Assembly (NCBI RefSeq): GCF_010015445.1
Contig: NC_053116.1
Coordinates: 43,775,707-43,839,706, forward strand
DNA: 64,000 bases
Direction: 5' to 3'
Origin: Perca fluviatilis
Taxonomy: Eukaryota > Chordata > Actinopteri > Perciformes > Percidae
The notes beneath the pieces are model-generated. The model made no database searches, was not told the origin of the DNA, and worked only from the letters and a program-made list of their open reading frames with translations. Positions 21,637 to 32,598 of this stretch are shown here, in pieces (position 1 is the stretch's first letter; each line of letters starts with the position of its first letter). The position numbers and the translations under genes are program-made.

Positions 21637-21850
21637 CATTGTTGCCGGCTGCGCAGTGTATTCTGGGTACCCCTTTCTTTCACGTAAGCTCGCGACTTGG
21701 CTTGGTTTTAAGGGGTATCTAGCCTTTCCCCTTAGCCCTACCCCTCAATCAAAACGAGAATTGGGATAGCCCTTACTCTCACATGAACCCACAAAACTAA
21801 GGGGAAGGGGAAGGGGTAAAACAGAGAAATGAGATTCAGCCTTAGTCTAT
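21637..21850. mobile_element. MITE-like element, right part
   Basis: Starts gccattgttgccggctgcg and ends acagagaaatgagattcagc. The interior holds ccccttagccctacccctc and a near-complement ggggaaggggaaggggt. It abruptly replaces the right LTR after ggaacaa (21636). The other terminus appears to be at 19436-19463. Confidence 0.45.
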
Positions 21851-21854
21851 ATCC

Positions 21855-21935
21855 ATGACCTTCCTCTTCCGGGATTGTTCTGGTTCGGCAGGATGTCCGT
21901 CCCCTTCCTCTGTCTTTGTGTTGGTGTTGGGACCA
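21855..21935. repeat. Fragment of the 427-bp retroposon-like repeat
   Basis: ccttcctcttccgggattgt and ggatgtccgtccccttcct match the left part of the longer copy at 36445-36871. Confidence 0.6.
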
Positions 21936-22343
21936 TCAGTGGTGTTAAACCTGATTTTAACCAAAAGGCCTCAGATTAAACTGATCTCTGGAGACACGAC
22001 ACACATGTGGCACATGTGGACACAGACAAAGAAATCTTGGCCTAAGTGGAAAACCCACAGCCCTCACCAAACTACTAGGAGGAGAAGAGTCTAAAATGGC
22101 TTCCAGGGAGGTTCCTGCAAGGCAAGGCAAGGCAGCTTTATTTGTATAGCACATTTCAGCAACAGGGCAATTCAAAGTGCTTTACATAAAACATTAAAGA
22201 GCAGTAAGAAAACAATTAAAAACAATTTAAAAACATTAATAAACAAATTAAAAACATTAAAAGACAAGAATAAAATTAATAGTGCAGTATAAGAATAAAG
22301 TTACAGTGCAGTATAAGAAATTAAAGTTAATAAAATAGATTAT

Positions 22344-25207
22344 TTAAAGAAAAGCAACATCAAAAAGATAGGTCTTTAGCTTAGATTTAAAAGAACTGAG
22401 AGTTGGAGCGGACCTACAGGTTTCTGGGAGTTTGTTCCAAATATGTGGAGCATAAAAACTGAATGCTGCTTCCCCCTTTTTAGTTCTGACTCTGGGGACA
22501 ACAAGTAGACCTGTCCCAGACGACCTGAGAGGTCTGGGTGGGTCATAATGTAGTAGCAGATCAGAAATGTATTTTGGCCCTAAACCGTTTAGTGATTTAT
22601 AAACCAGTAAAAGTATTTTGAAATCAATTCTTTGAGGCACTGGAAGCCAGTGTAGAGACTTCAGTACTGGAGTGATGTGATCCACTTTCTTGGTCTTAGT
22701 GAGGACTCGAGCAGCAGCGTTCTGAATCAGCTGCAGCTGTCTGATTGATTTTTTGGGGAGACCTGTAAAGACACTGTTACAGTAGTCAAGTCTACTGAAG
22801 ATAAAAGCATGGACAAGTTTTTCCAGATCCTGCTGAGACATAAGTCCTTTAACCCTTGATATATTTTTAAGGTGATAATAGGCTGATTTTTTATTATGTT
22901 AATGTGGCTTTTAAAATTCAGGTCTGAGTCCATGACTACACCAAGATTTCTGGCTTTTTCTGTTGTTTTCAACATTGTCATTTGAATCTGAGCGCTGACT
23001 TTCAATCGTTCCTCTTTTGCTCCAAAAACAACCACCTCCGTTTTTTCTTCATTTAATTTAAGAAAGTTCTGGCACATCCAATCATTAATCTGTTCAATGC
23101 ACATATTTAATTGTTGTATTGGGCTATAGTTCCCTGGCGATAAGGTTATGTAAATTTGGGTGTCATCCGCATAACTATGGTAACTTATTTTGTTGTTTTC
23201 CATAATCTGAGCCAGTGGAAGCATGTAGATGTTGAACAGAAGAGGCCCCAGAACTGAGCCTTGGGGAACTCCGCACATCATATTTGTATGCTCAGATGTA
23301 TAATTACCTATAGACACAAAGTAGTCCCTATTCTTTAAATAGGATTCAAACCACTTTAGTACTGAGCCAGAAAGACCAACCCAGTTTTCCAATCGGTCAA
23401 GCAATATGTCATGGTCTACCGTATCAAATGCAGCACTGAGATCAAGTAATACTAAGACTGAAATTTTGCCACTATCTGTGTTTAAGTGGATGTCATTAAA
23501 GACTTTAACAAGAGCCGTCTCAGTGCTGTGGTGTGGTCAAAAACCTGACTGGAAGGCATCAAAACTGTTGTTTAGCGATGAGAAAAGGTTGAGTTGTTGA
23601 AAAAACACTTTTTCTATGATTTTACTTAAAAATGGAAGGTTTGATATTGGCCTATAGTTGCTCATTAGTGTCGTGTCTAGATTGTTCTTTTTTAGGAGTG
23701 GCTTGATGACTGCAGTTTTCAGGGCCTGTGGGAAGATACCTGAGAGCAGAGATGTGTTTACAATCTATAGAAGATCAGAAGCCAAACAATTCTAAACATC
23801 TTTGAAAACACCCGTTGGTAGAATATCAAGGCAACAGGAGGTTTTCAGATGTTGTATAATGTCCTCCAGGTTTTTAAGGTTGATCGTATGAAATTGTGTC
23901 ATGTTGGAATTTGTTTTGCGTGCACACTGTGACAACACATATTGTGTACTTGATATGGAAGCACTGACTGTTTGTCTAATTTTCTGATTTTTGTCTGTGA
24001 AGAAGGAGGCAAAGTCATTGCAAGCCTTGGTAGACAACAGTTCAGATGCTACTGGTACTGGAGTGTTAATCTATCAACAATAGCAAACAAAGCACGTGAA
24101 TTATTATTGTTTCTGGCAATAATGTCAGAGAAAAAGGACCGCCTTGCATTTCTTAGTTCCAGATTATAAATGCAAAGTCTCTCTTTATAAGTGTTATAAT
24201 GGACCTGGAGATTAGATTTCCGTCAACTGCGTTCAGCTTTTCGACACTCTCTTTTTTCTGTTCTCACAACTATAAAATTTCTCCATGGAGATCTTTTCTT
24301 ACCAGAGACAGCTTTGACCTTAGTGGGAGCAATAGCATCAATAACGTTTGTAATTTTACAGTTGAAATTATCTACAAGCTCAGTGACTGAGGCGTGGGGT
24401 GAGGGTGGGTGTAGAGGAGAAAAGCTGAATGAATGATTCACTGGTGTTTTCAGTGATATACCGTTTTCTGATTAACTTTGTTTGAACACTTTTGGGCACA
24501 GAGATAGTGCCATTAAAGAAAACACAGGAATGATCAGAGAGAGCAACATCAGTCACCACAACCTTGGAAATGTTCAGACCCTTGGAGATAATCAAGTCCA
24601 GAGTGTGCCCCTTATTGTGCATGGGCTGTGTCACATGCTGAGTCAGTCCATAGCTCTCAAAAAGACAACACAGTTCTTTGGTCCCTCGGTCCTGGGGGTT
24701 GTCAACATGAATGTTAAAATCACCAGCAATAATTACACGGTCAAAGTTAATACAGATTATAGACAGCAGTTCAGTAAAGTAATGGGATGCACAGTATTTA
24801 GGTGGCCTGTAGATATTTAGAAGTAGAGCTTGAGGGGAGGATCTTAGCTGAAGAGCCACATATTCAAAAGAAGCAAAATTTCCATAAGATAATTGCGTAC
24901 ATTGGAATGAGTCATTAAACAAAATGGCGACTCCACCTCCTTTCTTATTCACTCTATTCTCACTCATAAAACTAAAGTTAGGGGGGGCTGACTCAATGAG
25001 AACAGCAGCACTGTTATTATGGTCCAACCAGGTTTCAGTTAAAAACATAAAATCAAGATTGTGCTTGATAATAAAATCATTGATTAAAAATGACTTTCCT
25101 GCCAAAGACCTAACGTATAGTAGGGCTAGTGTTAGTGCGTTTTCATTTTTTGGGACATACTGTGGCTGACGAGGAATGGATGCTAAATTTGCAAAGTTTG
25201 CAGTCAA
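22344..25207 (-). pseudogene. LINE ORF2: endonuclease and reverse transcriptase, frameshifted
   Basis: Pieces in order on the minus strand: endonuclease (25207-24380, with [20 protein letters not shown] and ALSDHSCVF); linker (24441-24223); RT N-terminal part (24037-23404); RT core (23404-22727, with GVPQGSVLGPLLFN and [10 protein letters not shown]); and C-terminal domain (22841-22344, ending near TYLFDVAFL). All endonuclease and polymerase catalytic residues are visible. At least four breaks separate the pieces. The protein would nick DNA and prime reverse transcription of its own RNA. Confidence 0.85.
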
Positions 25208-25492
25208 CGTGCTTATTCGCCATTCTTTTTCTATTACCTATCACAACATAAATTGTGGAAGAATCTAATACGCAGGGCCCAGGCTTGTCTTGGAAAGAGT
25301 CATGAGTGCTACTAGGCATGCAGCCTGGACCCGGCCCATATCAGTTAATGCTTGTTGCCTTTTGCACACAAGTATCCTTATCAGTTTGGGGAGAAGGAGT
25401 TAACTGCCGTCCTTGAGGGGGCAGAGGTGCCTGGCGTTTTACGATGGGAGAAGGAAGGGGGGCACACTTGGTTCCAGCATTTACCAGCTGCT

Positions 25493-26860
25493 TCATCTGG
25501 TCAGTGAACTCCAACATGGGGATGGGGAAGAAAGGAAAAAGAGCGGCGATGTATCCTTAAAGAGGTCCTCAAAGCTGTCGTGGTTGTCCAAGGGGTTTGA
25601 GGAGTGTTGGACGGGTGAGAAGGGGTGTTGAGATTTCTCATCTCTGCTCTTTGGTCTCCCATGGTCAAATCTTTGCTCAGGTGGGGGCTGTGGTGGCTCA
25701 CTGCCGCACTTTGTTGTGTCTTCCTCTTGTTTTGGTTCATCTTGTCTCGTGTCCTTGGCCAAGGGAGCAGATGTGTGGTGCAGAAAGTAAAGTAGGCTAG
25801 AGGTGAACAGCTTTACTCCTGGCTTGTTAAGGAATAGTCCATCTGCTTTAAAAAGATGTCTGCAGAAAATGTTAAAATTGTCAATGAACTGCAGAGAATG
25901 GTTGTTGGTACATGCAATTGAAAGCCATTTGTTCAGTGCCAACAGTCTGCCGAATCTCTCAGCTCCTCCTCTGACTGGTGGTATAGGGCCACTGATAAAC
26001 ACCTTTGCGTTTAGGGAGCTGACTGTGTTCAGCAGATTCATAAAGTCACGATTCAGCACTTCAGACTCTTGCTTTACAACATCATTTGACCCTATATGCA
26101 GTACAATGTTCTTCACAGTTGGGTGTGCTGCTATGATATCCTGGATTCTTTGGGCCAAGTCAGACACCATATCTTTGGGAAAACAGATTATTTTGGTGTT
26201 TTTACTGCTTTTTATATCTTTCACAGCAGAGTCACCCACAATCAGAGTTTGGGGCCCAGTCATTAGCTTTCCCTGTAGCTTTTTACTTTTAGAATTGCTC
26301 TCAGTCCTTACCCTGCTGTGTGACGATGAGACGTAATCCAGGTCATGTCCAGGGTCCTGCAGCAGTGGAGCAAATCTGTTCTTCACCTGCACACTCAGTT
26401 GTTGGGGAGGCATTTTGTTGCTGATTTTCCCTTTTGCAGCTGTCCATGACTGTGTCCTGCTAAGTACAGGGGTTGAAGAGGCGCTCTGCCTGGGTGGTAA
26501 CGCAGGCCAGCCGGTCGTATCACAAATCTCAGGGTGCTGTGCTCTGCCCGTTAGTCGTCCTCCCATTTCCCAGGAAAATGATTTACTCTTAGGTTTTGCA
26601 CCAAAAGAGTTCCAGGGAGGACTGCCACTTGTTGATTTATTATCCATTCCACAGCCCTCTTGTTTCTTTGTGGTCTTGCTGGTGCTAGTTAGCCGTGTGT
26701 TAGCATGCTTTTGTCCATTGTTTTGGGTCACTGGTAAAGTGGTGTCATTTCCACATGATCTGTTCACTTCCACGTTTACTTCTAACCGGTAAATTTTGAT
26801 TTCCAGAACTGCAATCTTCTGAAGGAGTTTGTAGTAGTCCTCTATGGAGAAGGGTGGCAT
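25493..26860 (-). CDS. LINE ORF1 protein: coiled coil plus SGNH esterase-like domain
   Basis: A 455-residue open frame. Residues about 6-33 form a likely coiled coil (YYKLLQKIAVLEIKIYRLEV), followed by a long polar linker. From residue 200 there is an SGNH-type esterase fold: block I LIVGDSAVKD (Ser211), block III HIGSND (Asn259), and block V DGLFLN (Asp340). At the usual catalytic His position (DGxH) this copy has Phe343, so the triad is incomplete. A basic/proline-rich tail follows. Esterase-type ORF1 proteins are known from zebrafish L2 elements, where they are thought to bind RNA and lipid. The ATG sits next to the 5' UTR. Confidence 0.8.
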   Translation of the reverse strand: MPPFSIEDYYKLLQKIAVLEIKIYRLEVNVEVNRSCGNDTTLPVTQNNGQKHANTRLTSTSKTTKKQEGCGMDNKSTSGSPPWNSFGAKPKSKSFSWEMGGRLTGRAQHPEICDTTGWPALPPRQSASSTPVLSRTQSWTAAKGKISNKMPPQQLSVQVKNRFAPLLQDPGHDLDYVSSSHSRVRTESNSKSKKLQGKLMTGPQTLIVGDSAVKDIKSSKNTKIICFPKDMVSDLAQRIQDIIAAHPTVKNIVLHIGSNDVVKQESEVLNRDFMNLLNTVSSLNAKVFISGPIPPVRGGAERFGRLLALNKWLSIACTNNHSLQFIDNFNIFCRHLFKADGLFLNKPGVKLFTSSLLYFLHHTSAPLAKDTRQDEPKQEEDTTKCGSEPPQPPPEQRFDHGRPKSRDEKSQHPFSPVQHSSNPLDNHDSFEDLFKDTSPLFFLSSPSPCWSSLTR

Positions 26861-27123
26861 CTTGCTGCTAATTAGCTTTAGCTACAGTCACTTTAGGACA
26901 GGCTTGAGCTATTGGTAGGCCACGCTCACGCAGAAAAATGTTCAAATATGACAATAGCCTACTATGTCTACAAAAAATGTATAGTCCAGTGATTTATAAG
27001 TATCCAAGAGCCGCTGCTCATAGTTTTTCTCAGAGGAAAAGCAAGATTATCAGCAAAAATATACAAGCAGAAGCAGGAGCAAGCAATAGAGCGTCTGCTC
27101 TTTAGGTGGGAGTCCCCAGAGAA

Positions 27124-27263
27124 ATTAAAGGTCCGATGACATGGTGCTCTTTGGATGCTTTTATATAGACCTTAGTGGTCCCCTAATTCTGTATCTGAGG
27201 TCTCTTTCCCGAAATTCAGCCTTGGTGCAGAATTACAGCCACTAGAGCCAGTCCCACAATCAC
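27124..27263. repeat. Fragment of an abundant teleost dispersed repeat
   Basis: attaaaggtccgatgacatg, ggtcccctaattctgtatct and cttggtgcagaattacagcc match my memory of a common fish repeat of unknown class. No second copy is in the window to confirm it. Confidence 0.35.
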
Positions 27264-28357
27264 ACAACTGCAGATAAGGTTCGACACCTTCAGCTTCACT
27301 TTGATTCTCCCATTGGTTCAGAGGTACCATAAACACAACATGGGGCCTTAAACTATAAAACCCACTGACACACAGAAACAAATGCTTTCCACCTTAACTC
27401 CGGTTGAAGACAGGTCAGCACGACAAGCTTGTGCTAAATTGATCAATTTTCCGGACAAAAGACAGATTTCTTGGATCTGAAACACACACCTTTTGTGTTC
27501 AAAACTGCAGGAGAGGACACCGTTCTCTATACGAAAATCGGACAACAGAGACACCGTTTTCGTAAACAGTCAACCTGAACTGTTGTTTTAATTCCTCCAC
27601 TGCCCCGAGGAGGAATTTCTAGTTAATCATTGATGAGTGACACCTATGGACTGATGGGAGATAATACACGTAAGACTTAATGTTCTGGGCAGAGAAATAG
27701 TGTGTTTTATTAATGTCAGTAAGGCTAATGCTGCCACTTGTTACAACATTAATGTGATTTTGATTAATAAAGTGCTACTGATGTACGGTTGATTATTAAT
27801 CAGATGGTGACCGCTGTGTCCCATTATTTTGCTGTGAATGTATCATTTGATCACGATACTGTTGATGTTGTGTTTGACTAATTTAAAACTGTAAATGCCA
27901 CATTTCTCTTCTCCCGCTGGGAAGAAGTTAGCTACTGTACTGAATGAGAGTGTGATCATTGTCAGAACCTCGGAAATCAAGATTCAAGGTGCCTTTCCTT
28001 TCCTAAGGGGCTTCCTTTACGCTATCACAAACACACACCCATACACACTTGTACGGACATACACATGCCCAAGTGAACAGCTGGTCAACAGCGAGTCACA
28101 TATGTCGAATAGCTACACAGCTAGCACATAGCGGAGTAGCTAGTGTGTCCCTCTTTGTCCTTGCACACGTTAATCTGAGAGCGAACTGACTAGCTTAGTC
28201 AGGTGGTTTTGCAACACAGCCCACTACCGCCCTCTTGAGGCTAAATAGCTTTTGTGCAGCTAACACATAGCCTAGCTTCAATGAGCTAACGGCTAATCTG
28301 GGTGTGACCAAGCAACCCCGGGTTTCGTCACCCCCCCCTCCTCCTCTCTCTTTCTCC

Positions 28358-28414
<57 letters not shown>

Positions 28415-28898
28415 GCACACGCACACACACATACACACAGTGTCTCCCCACATGCTGGTTTGTTTTGCTATGTTTTGTGGTAGATTAAAAAAGGTACATT
28501 GGTTTTAATTGATCGAAGAATTATTGATTGGCCATTGATGATTTTGAAGTTAATACATTCTACTATACTTTAATTAGCAGTTGTTTGTGATTATTTGTGT
28601 ACTTACTGTAATAATTGCTTGTTGAATACAGGTCAGTGCTCGAATTCACCCTTCCTTTTGTTCTGTTAAAAAATACCAGATAGATTAACCAAGTTAAGAT
28701 CTGTATTTTAAAGGAATACCACCTAATGAGACTATTTCACAGTTTGATTATTGGTCCCTGACTTTGCAGGGTGGTGCCCCGTTTTGATTGTTTGTCGATT
28801 TGATAGTTATTAATAACCATATTCATAACTTTATTAATATTGATAAAACATATTTGATAATTTGCCAATGATTGAATCTGTACCCTACGAATTCCCAA
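27264..28898. other. No gene recognised; contains (CT)n(CA)n at 28331-28440
   Basis: Only the CT/CA microsatellite stands out (cccccctcctcct, (ct)n, then cacacacgcacac). The remaining sequence is AT-rich and carries no recognisable exon. Confidence 0.5.
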
Positions 28899-29120
28899 CA
28901 TTGGCATTATAACCTCCGGTGGATTGTGAGGACTATGGTTAACTGCTCCTTAGATCTCTGTAGGGTAAATCCAGACAGCAAGTTTTCTGTTGCACGACTA
29001 AAACTACTTTTGAACGTACACGTTCCACCAAAACAAGTTCCTTCCTGAGACTATTTAGCAGAGGCAAAAAGAGAGGCTCCATCTGGAGCTTAGCACCACC
29101 CAAGATGATTGTGGTTAAAG
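28899..29120. repeat. Partial copy of the 427-bp retroposon-like repeat
   Basis: Matches 36520-36760 (ggcattataacctccggtgg, gttaactgctccttagatct, gcacgactaaaactactttt). It is truncated on both sides and lacks the agacagctagctagac segment. Confidence 0.75.
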
Positions 29121-29453
29121 GTTGTTGGCTAGGCATTGGTTGTTGGTGGAGTGGGGGGCTATGGGCTTGTAGCTGGTGATCTGTTTGAGCCCTCTCCAGA
29201 CAGAAGCAGAGTCGTTTGCTGAGAACTGGTTTTGGAGTTTCTCAGAGTACCATGGTTTGGCCTCTTTCACCGCCTTGCTAAACTTGTACTTCGCTTCTTT
29301 AAGTCTGTCTTTGTCCCCACTCCTGAACGCCTCTGCCTTATCCAAACTTAGCCTTCTGAGTTTGCCTGAGAACCAGGGTTTGTCATTGTTGAAACTCATA
29401 CTGGTGCATGATGGAATACAACAGTCCTCACAGAAGCTGATGTATGACGTCAC
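29115..29453 (-). pseudogene. LINE ORF2 linker fragment, another family
   Basis: The minus-strand reading contains SYISFCEDCCIPSCTSMSFN, PWFSGKLRRLSLDKAEAF and SANDSASVWRGLKQITSYKP. This is the segment between endonuclease and RT of a non-LTR retrotransposon unlike families A and B here. It is truncated on both sides. Confidence 0.65.
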
Positions 29454-29469
29454 AGCCTCTGCATAATAG

Positions 29470-30008
29470 TTGTCTTATCTGATGCCATCACTAGGCTGAT
29501 TTAAGAATTGAATTTAGGCTGCTATATTTAACAGTGAGTTCATTTCATTCAGGTGTGAGGATGGTGGACCAGGAAAGACAGGGGAAAGCAACAGGTAGGT
29601 CTAACATTAGGTGGAAGTGTAGGGGGAGCCACTTGATACCAACAGATTCATTTCTTAATATTATTAATATGGAAAAACTAATGAAAAATCTACCTAATGT
29701 TTGTTTGACAATATGTCTTAGTGGAGAAGAACACAGGCAAGGAGTGAATGAGACAGACATGAGGTCGGCGATGGCATCACGTAGAGCTCAGACCAGTGAT
29801 GACATCAGGTAGGAATTCTATTAGTTAGACCACACAAAACTAAATGTCCAGTATGGTTTGAAGTTCTGTTGACCAACCTATTCACTGTGTCCTTTTTGGG
29901 GGAAAAATAGTGCAGACAGAGATGGAAAGCCACTCACCACTCAAATCACATCAACCAAGAGTGATGATTAGGTTGCCAAAATTGTTGCTGCATACCCCTC
30001 TGACACTA
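29470..30008. other. No gene recognised
   Basis: Short ORFs (for example 29534-29812) have no recognisable domain. AT-rich sequence. Confidence 0.4.
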
Positions 30009-30297
30009 GTTAAGTTTCCATCCACTTGTCAATCGAATTATCTGAAGTTCGGTAAAAGAACTCATGCGAATAAAGCTGGGGAAAGTGTGTTTCCATCCAA
30101 CAGCTTTAAAGCGAATAAAAACCTGTGCGTAATGACGTCACATGCTGTTTTGCGATTAAATTGGTATATTGAATTGATTTGAGACATTTTATGGTGTTTC
30201 CATTCATTTTTTAACTGAATCGCACAAGATTCAAGCGAACTTTTGCGAACAAAGTTTTGCTAGACAGAAGTAGTTGTTGTTAATATTTGTAGCCAAG

Positions 30298-31172
30298 CTA
30301 TAGCCTAAGCTCCGATGGACCTTTGGCTGAGGATATGATCCAGCTCATCAAAAAGGTGGAACTTGCCTCATATTTTCCCTCCGGCACCGCTGCGAGACAA
30401 CTCTCTTTTTTGAGCCATGTATCGCTGTTTGAGCGCCTTCCATTTACTCCGCAGGACGTCCCATGGCTTGTCGTAAGGGGACATTCTAAAACGCTTAACG
30501 TGAAAAAGCTTAACATGGTTTAATAGGATTTTTTGGTGATGATTGATCGTTGTTTAGGTACATTAAACCATGTTAAGCTTTTTCACATTAGGACTTATAA
30601 AGCCAATGAGAACCGTGGAGAGTCAACCCCCAGCCGCTCCGCTGCCCTGAAGCAGAAACGCTTTATGTCAGATAACGTCCATAATAATTGGACTTTGGGT
30701 TAGATTATTTGACAGTTTTCCGTGGTTATGATGGGTGATATGAGAGCGAAATTTGGTGATGATTGATCATTGTTTAGGTACATTAAACCACGTTAAGCTT
30801 TTTCCTCGCCATATTAATAATATTAATACGGCCACTGATGAAGAAAATATTAACGTGAGATAACTTCTATAATCGTTGGATTTCGATTTAGTTTTTTTGA
30901 CAGGCTTAAGTGTTCATGACAAGATATAACCATGATAAATCTGGTGATGATCATCGTTGTTTAGATACATTAAACCACCTTAAGCTTTTTCAAGTTAAGC
31001 GTTTAATGTCCCTGTCGTAACTGTTGGTCATTTCCTTCGCGAGCTCCTGATAAATGATGGCGTTTCTTAGATTTTTGCTATCTAAAATAGCTGTTATATT
31101 TTTCTGGTAAATTAAATTAAAAAAATATCTTGTCTCCTTGTTTGTCCACTTATATCTGTTTTTGTTTTGCAA
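30298..31172 (-). pseudogene. Myb/SANT-like transposon accessory protein, interrupted
   Basis: Reading down from 31172: RYKWTNKETRYFFNLIYQKN, then RNAIIYQELAKEMTNSYD up to about 31013. The frame continues beyond the 536-bp insertion at 30476 with PWDVLRSKWKALKQRYM and ends after a hydrophobic tail at 30298. The W...ET...LI pattern and W-x-x-x-KWK spacing are those of Myb/trihelix proteins that accompany Harbinger transposases and bind the transposon ends. No ATG is present at the start, so an upstream exon or decay is likely. Confidence 0.6.
30477..31012. mobile_element. 536-bp MITE with 8-bp target duplication
   Basis: Flanked by tgtcgtaa on both sides (30469-30476 and 31013-31020). Ends are ggggacattctaaaacgct and, inverted, gggacattaaacgcttaac; the terminal repeats extend about 45 bp to ttaaaccac. 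The interior is made of three related units of roughly 200 bp that share ggtgatgatcat and acattaaacc-ttaagc cores. An 8-bp duplication suits hAT-type transposition. A second copy, itself interrupted, is at 56205-60121. Confidence 0.8.
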
Positions 31173-31493
31173 ACAGAGCGGAAATACTGGGCGGAAATGA
31201 ACTGAAACTTCTTCTTCTTCGTTTTATTGCGGGTTGCAACCATAAAATGACCTAAAACTTAATCGCAATTCATTATTTATTCGGCAAATAACGTTTCCAT
31301 CAGCGTTTATCGCATAAGCCGTATATCGATCAAGAGAAAATCCGATGAGACCGAACGTATTTCATTTGAGTCGATATTCATGAAATTCAGTCGGATTTTA
31401 CTGTTTCCATAAGGCATTTTTCATTCGATATCACTTAATTCGGATAAAAACGGGTCGATGGAAACATAGCTAGTGTGTAGTTTCGCCCCTGGT

Positions 31494-31682
31494 TACTACC
31501 TCTCTACCTTTCTACCATTACTACCTCTCCCTAACCATAACCCTTTCTACCAACTACCTCTCTACCTTTCTACCGTTACTACCTTTCTACCTTTCTACAG
31601 GTAATACCTCCCTACCTTTCTACCGTTAATACCTCTCTACCTTTCTACCATTACTACCTCTCCCTAACCGTAACCAAGCGTT
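31494..31682. repeat. Minisatellite, ctacctttctaccgttacta type
   Basis: About eight 22-26-bp units of ctacctttctaccRttaMta/cctct, with two ctccctaaccRtaacc variants. Confidence 0.8.
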
Positions 31683-31804
31683 AACCAATCGTACCTGATA
31701 TTACAGAATGACTGAAACATAATCTGAAGTTTGCACAAATGTTCATTATTCCACTTTCATCAGGAGTAAACCTATTTAACGTTTTCACTTCACAGCAAGA
31801 CTGA

Positions 31805-32130
31805 GAGTGATGGGAGGAAGGGAGAGAGAACAGGAGAGAGAGCAGAGGAGAGAGAAGAGAAAGAGTGAGAGAAAAGAAGGAGGGAGAGAGGAGAGAGAAG
31901 AGAAAAGGAGAGAGAAGAGGGATAAGAGAAGGAAAGAGAAGAGAAGAGAAGAGAAGAAGAGAGAGAAGAGAAGGGAGAGAAGAGAAGGAGAGAGAAGAGT
32001 GAGAGAGAAGAGAATGGGAGAGGAGAGAGAAGAGAAAGAGGAGAAGGGGAGAGAAGGGGAGAGAGAGAGAGAGAGAGAGAAGAGAAAACTAGAGGAGAAT
32101 AAATTAAATGAAGATAAATTTGAGAAGAGA
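31805..32130. repeat. GA-rich low-complexity tract
   Basis: gagagaagagaa-type purine tract. The E/R/K-rich open frame on the plus strand is compositional. Confidence 0.85.
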
Positions 32131-32598
32131 AAAGATGAGAGGGAAAAAAGTGAAGGATTGAGTAAACAGAGACAAAAGCAGAGAAATAAATGCGTCTCTA
32201 TCTTTCATATCTTCTTATTTTTATTTTCATTATGAGCAACATGCACAGCCTTCATATTTATTTTATATCACTCAGACAGAAGAACATATTTACATATTCA
32301 CATTAGATTTCTCTCACAGCGCTTCAGTTTCTAATCAATTCATCTTCTGGATTTATTCTCCACATGAAATGAAATTTAACTTATTGATTTATTCAAAAAC
32401 TAAATTAAAAGATAAACTGGAATAATAATAAAAAAGAGAATCTTTTCTGATCACACGTCTGTCTCGTCATGTGACCAATCTTTTGAGAAAGTGTGTGTGT
32501 CTGTGCGTGTGTGTGTGTGTGTCTTAATCTGAATACTTCTTCCAGCTCTGTGTGTACCACTGTATTCTCACTAGAGGCTTTTATTTTGGTATTTGCAG
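32131..32598. other. No gene recognised
   Basis: AT-rich sequence with a short TG run at 32490-32522. Confidence 0.5.

Larger units (their letters stand above)
22117..27115 (-). mobile_element. LINE family B (L2-like), near full length, copy B1
   Basis: Minus strand, 5' to 3': a 5' untranslated stretch (27115-26861), ORF1 (26860-25493), ORF2 (25207-22344), and a 3' tail ending in (GCCTT)n at 22117-22136. The same tail closes copy B2 at 60005-60028. ORF order, the YADD polymerase motif and the esterase-type ORF1 fit the L2/CR1 group. Internal frameshifts in ORF2 make this copy inactive. Confidence 0.85.
30010..31470 (-). mobile_element. Harbinger-like DNA transposon relic with Myb-like gene
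   Basis: The left end ttaagtttccatccac and right end (minus strand) gctatgtttccatcgac form imperfect inverted repeats, flanked on both sides by TAG (30007-30009 and 31471-31473), consistent with the 3-bp TWA-like duplications of PIF/Harbinger. Further paired motifs (gcgaataaa, aattcgg) lie inside both ends. The interior holds a broken Myb-like gene and an unrelated 536-bp insertion. No DDE transposase is visible. Confidence 0.55.

Noticed and set aside
22344..26860. Apparent bacterial-style operon of RT and hydrolase (retron or defence system)
   Set aside because: Sequence motifs and the 3' tail identify a vertebrate L2-type LINE; the hydrolase is its ORF1 esterase.
31807..32235. 142-residue Arg/Glu/Lys-rich ORF
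   Set aside because: Product of a GA-rich low-complexity tract, with no conserved domain.
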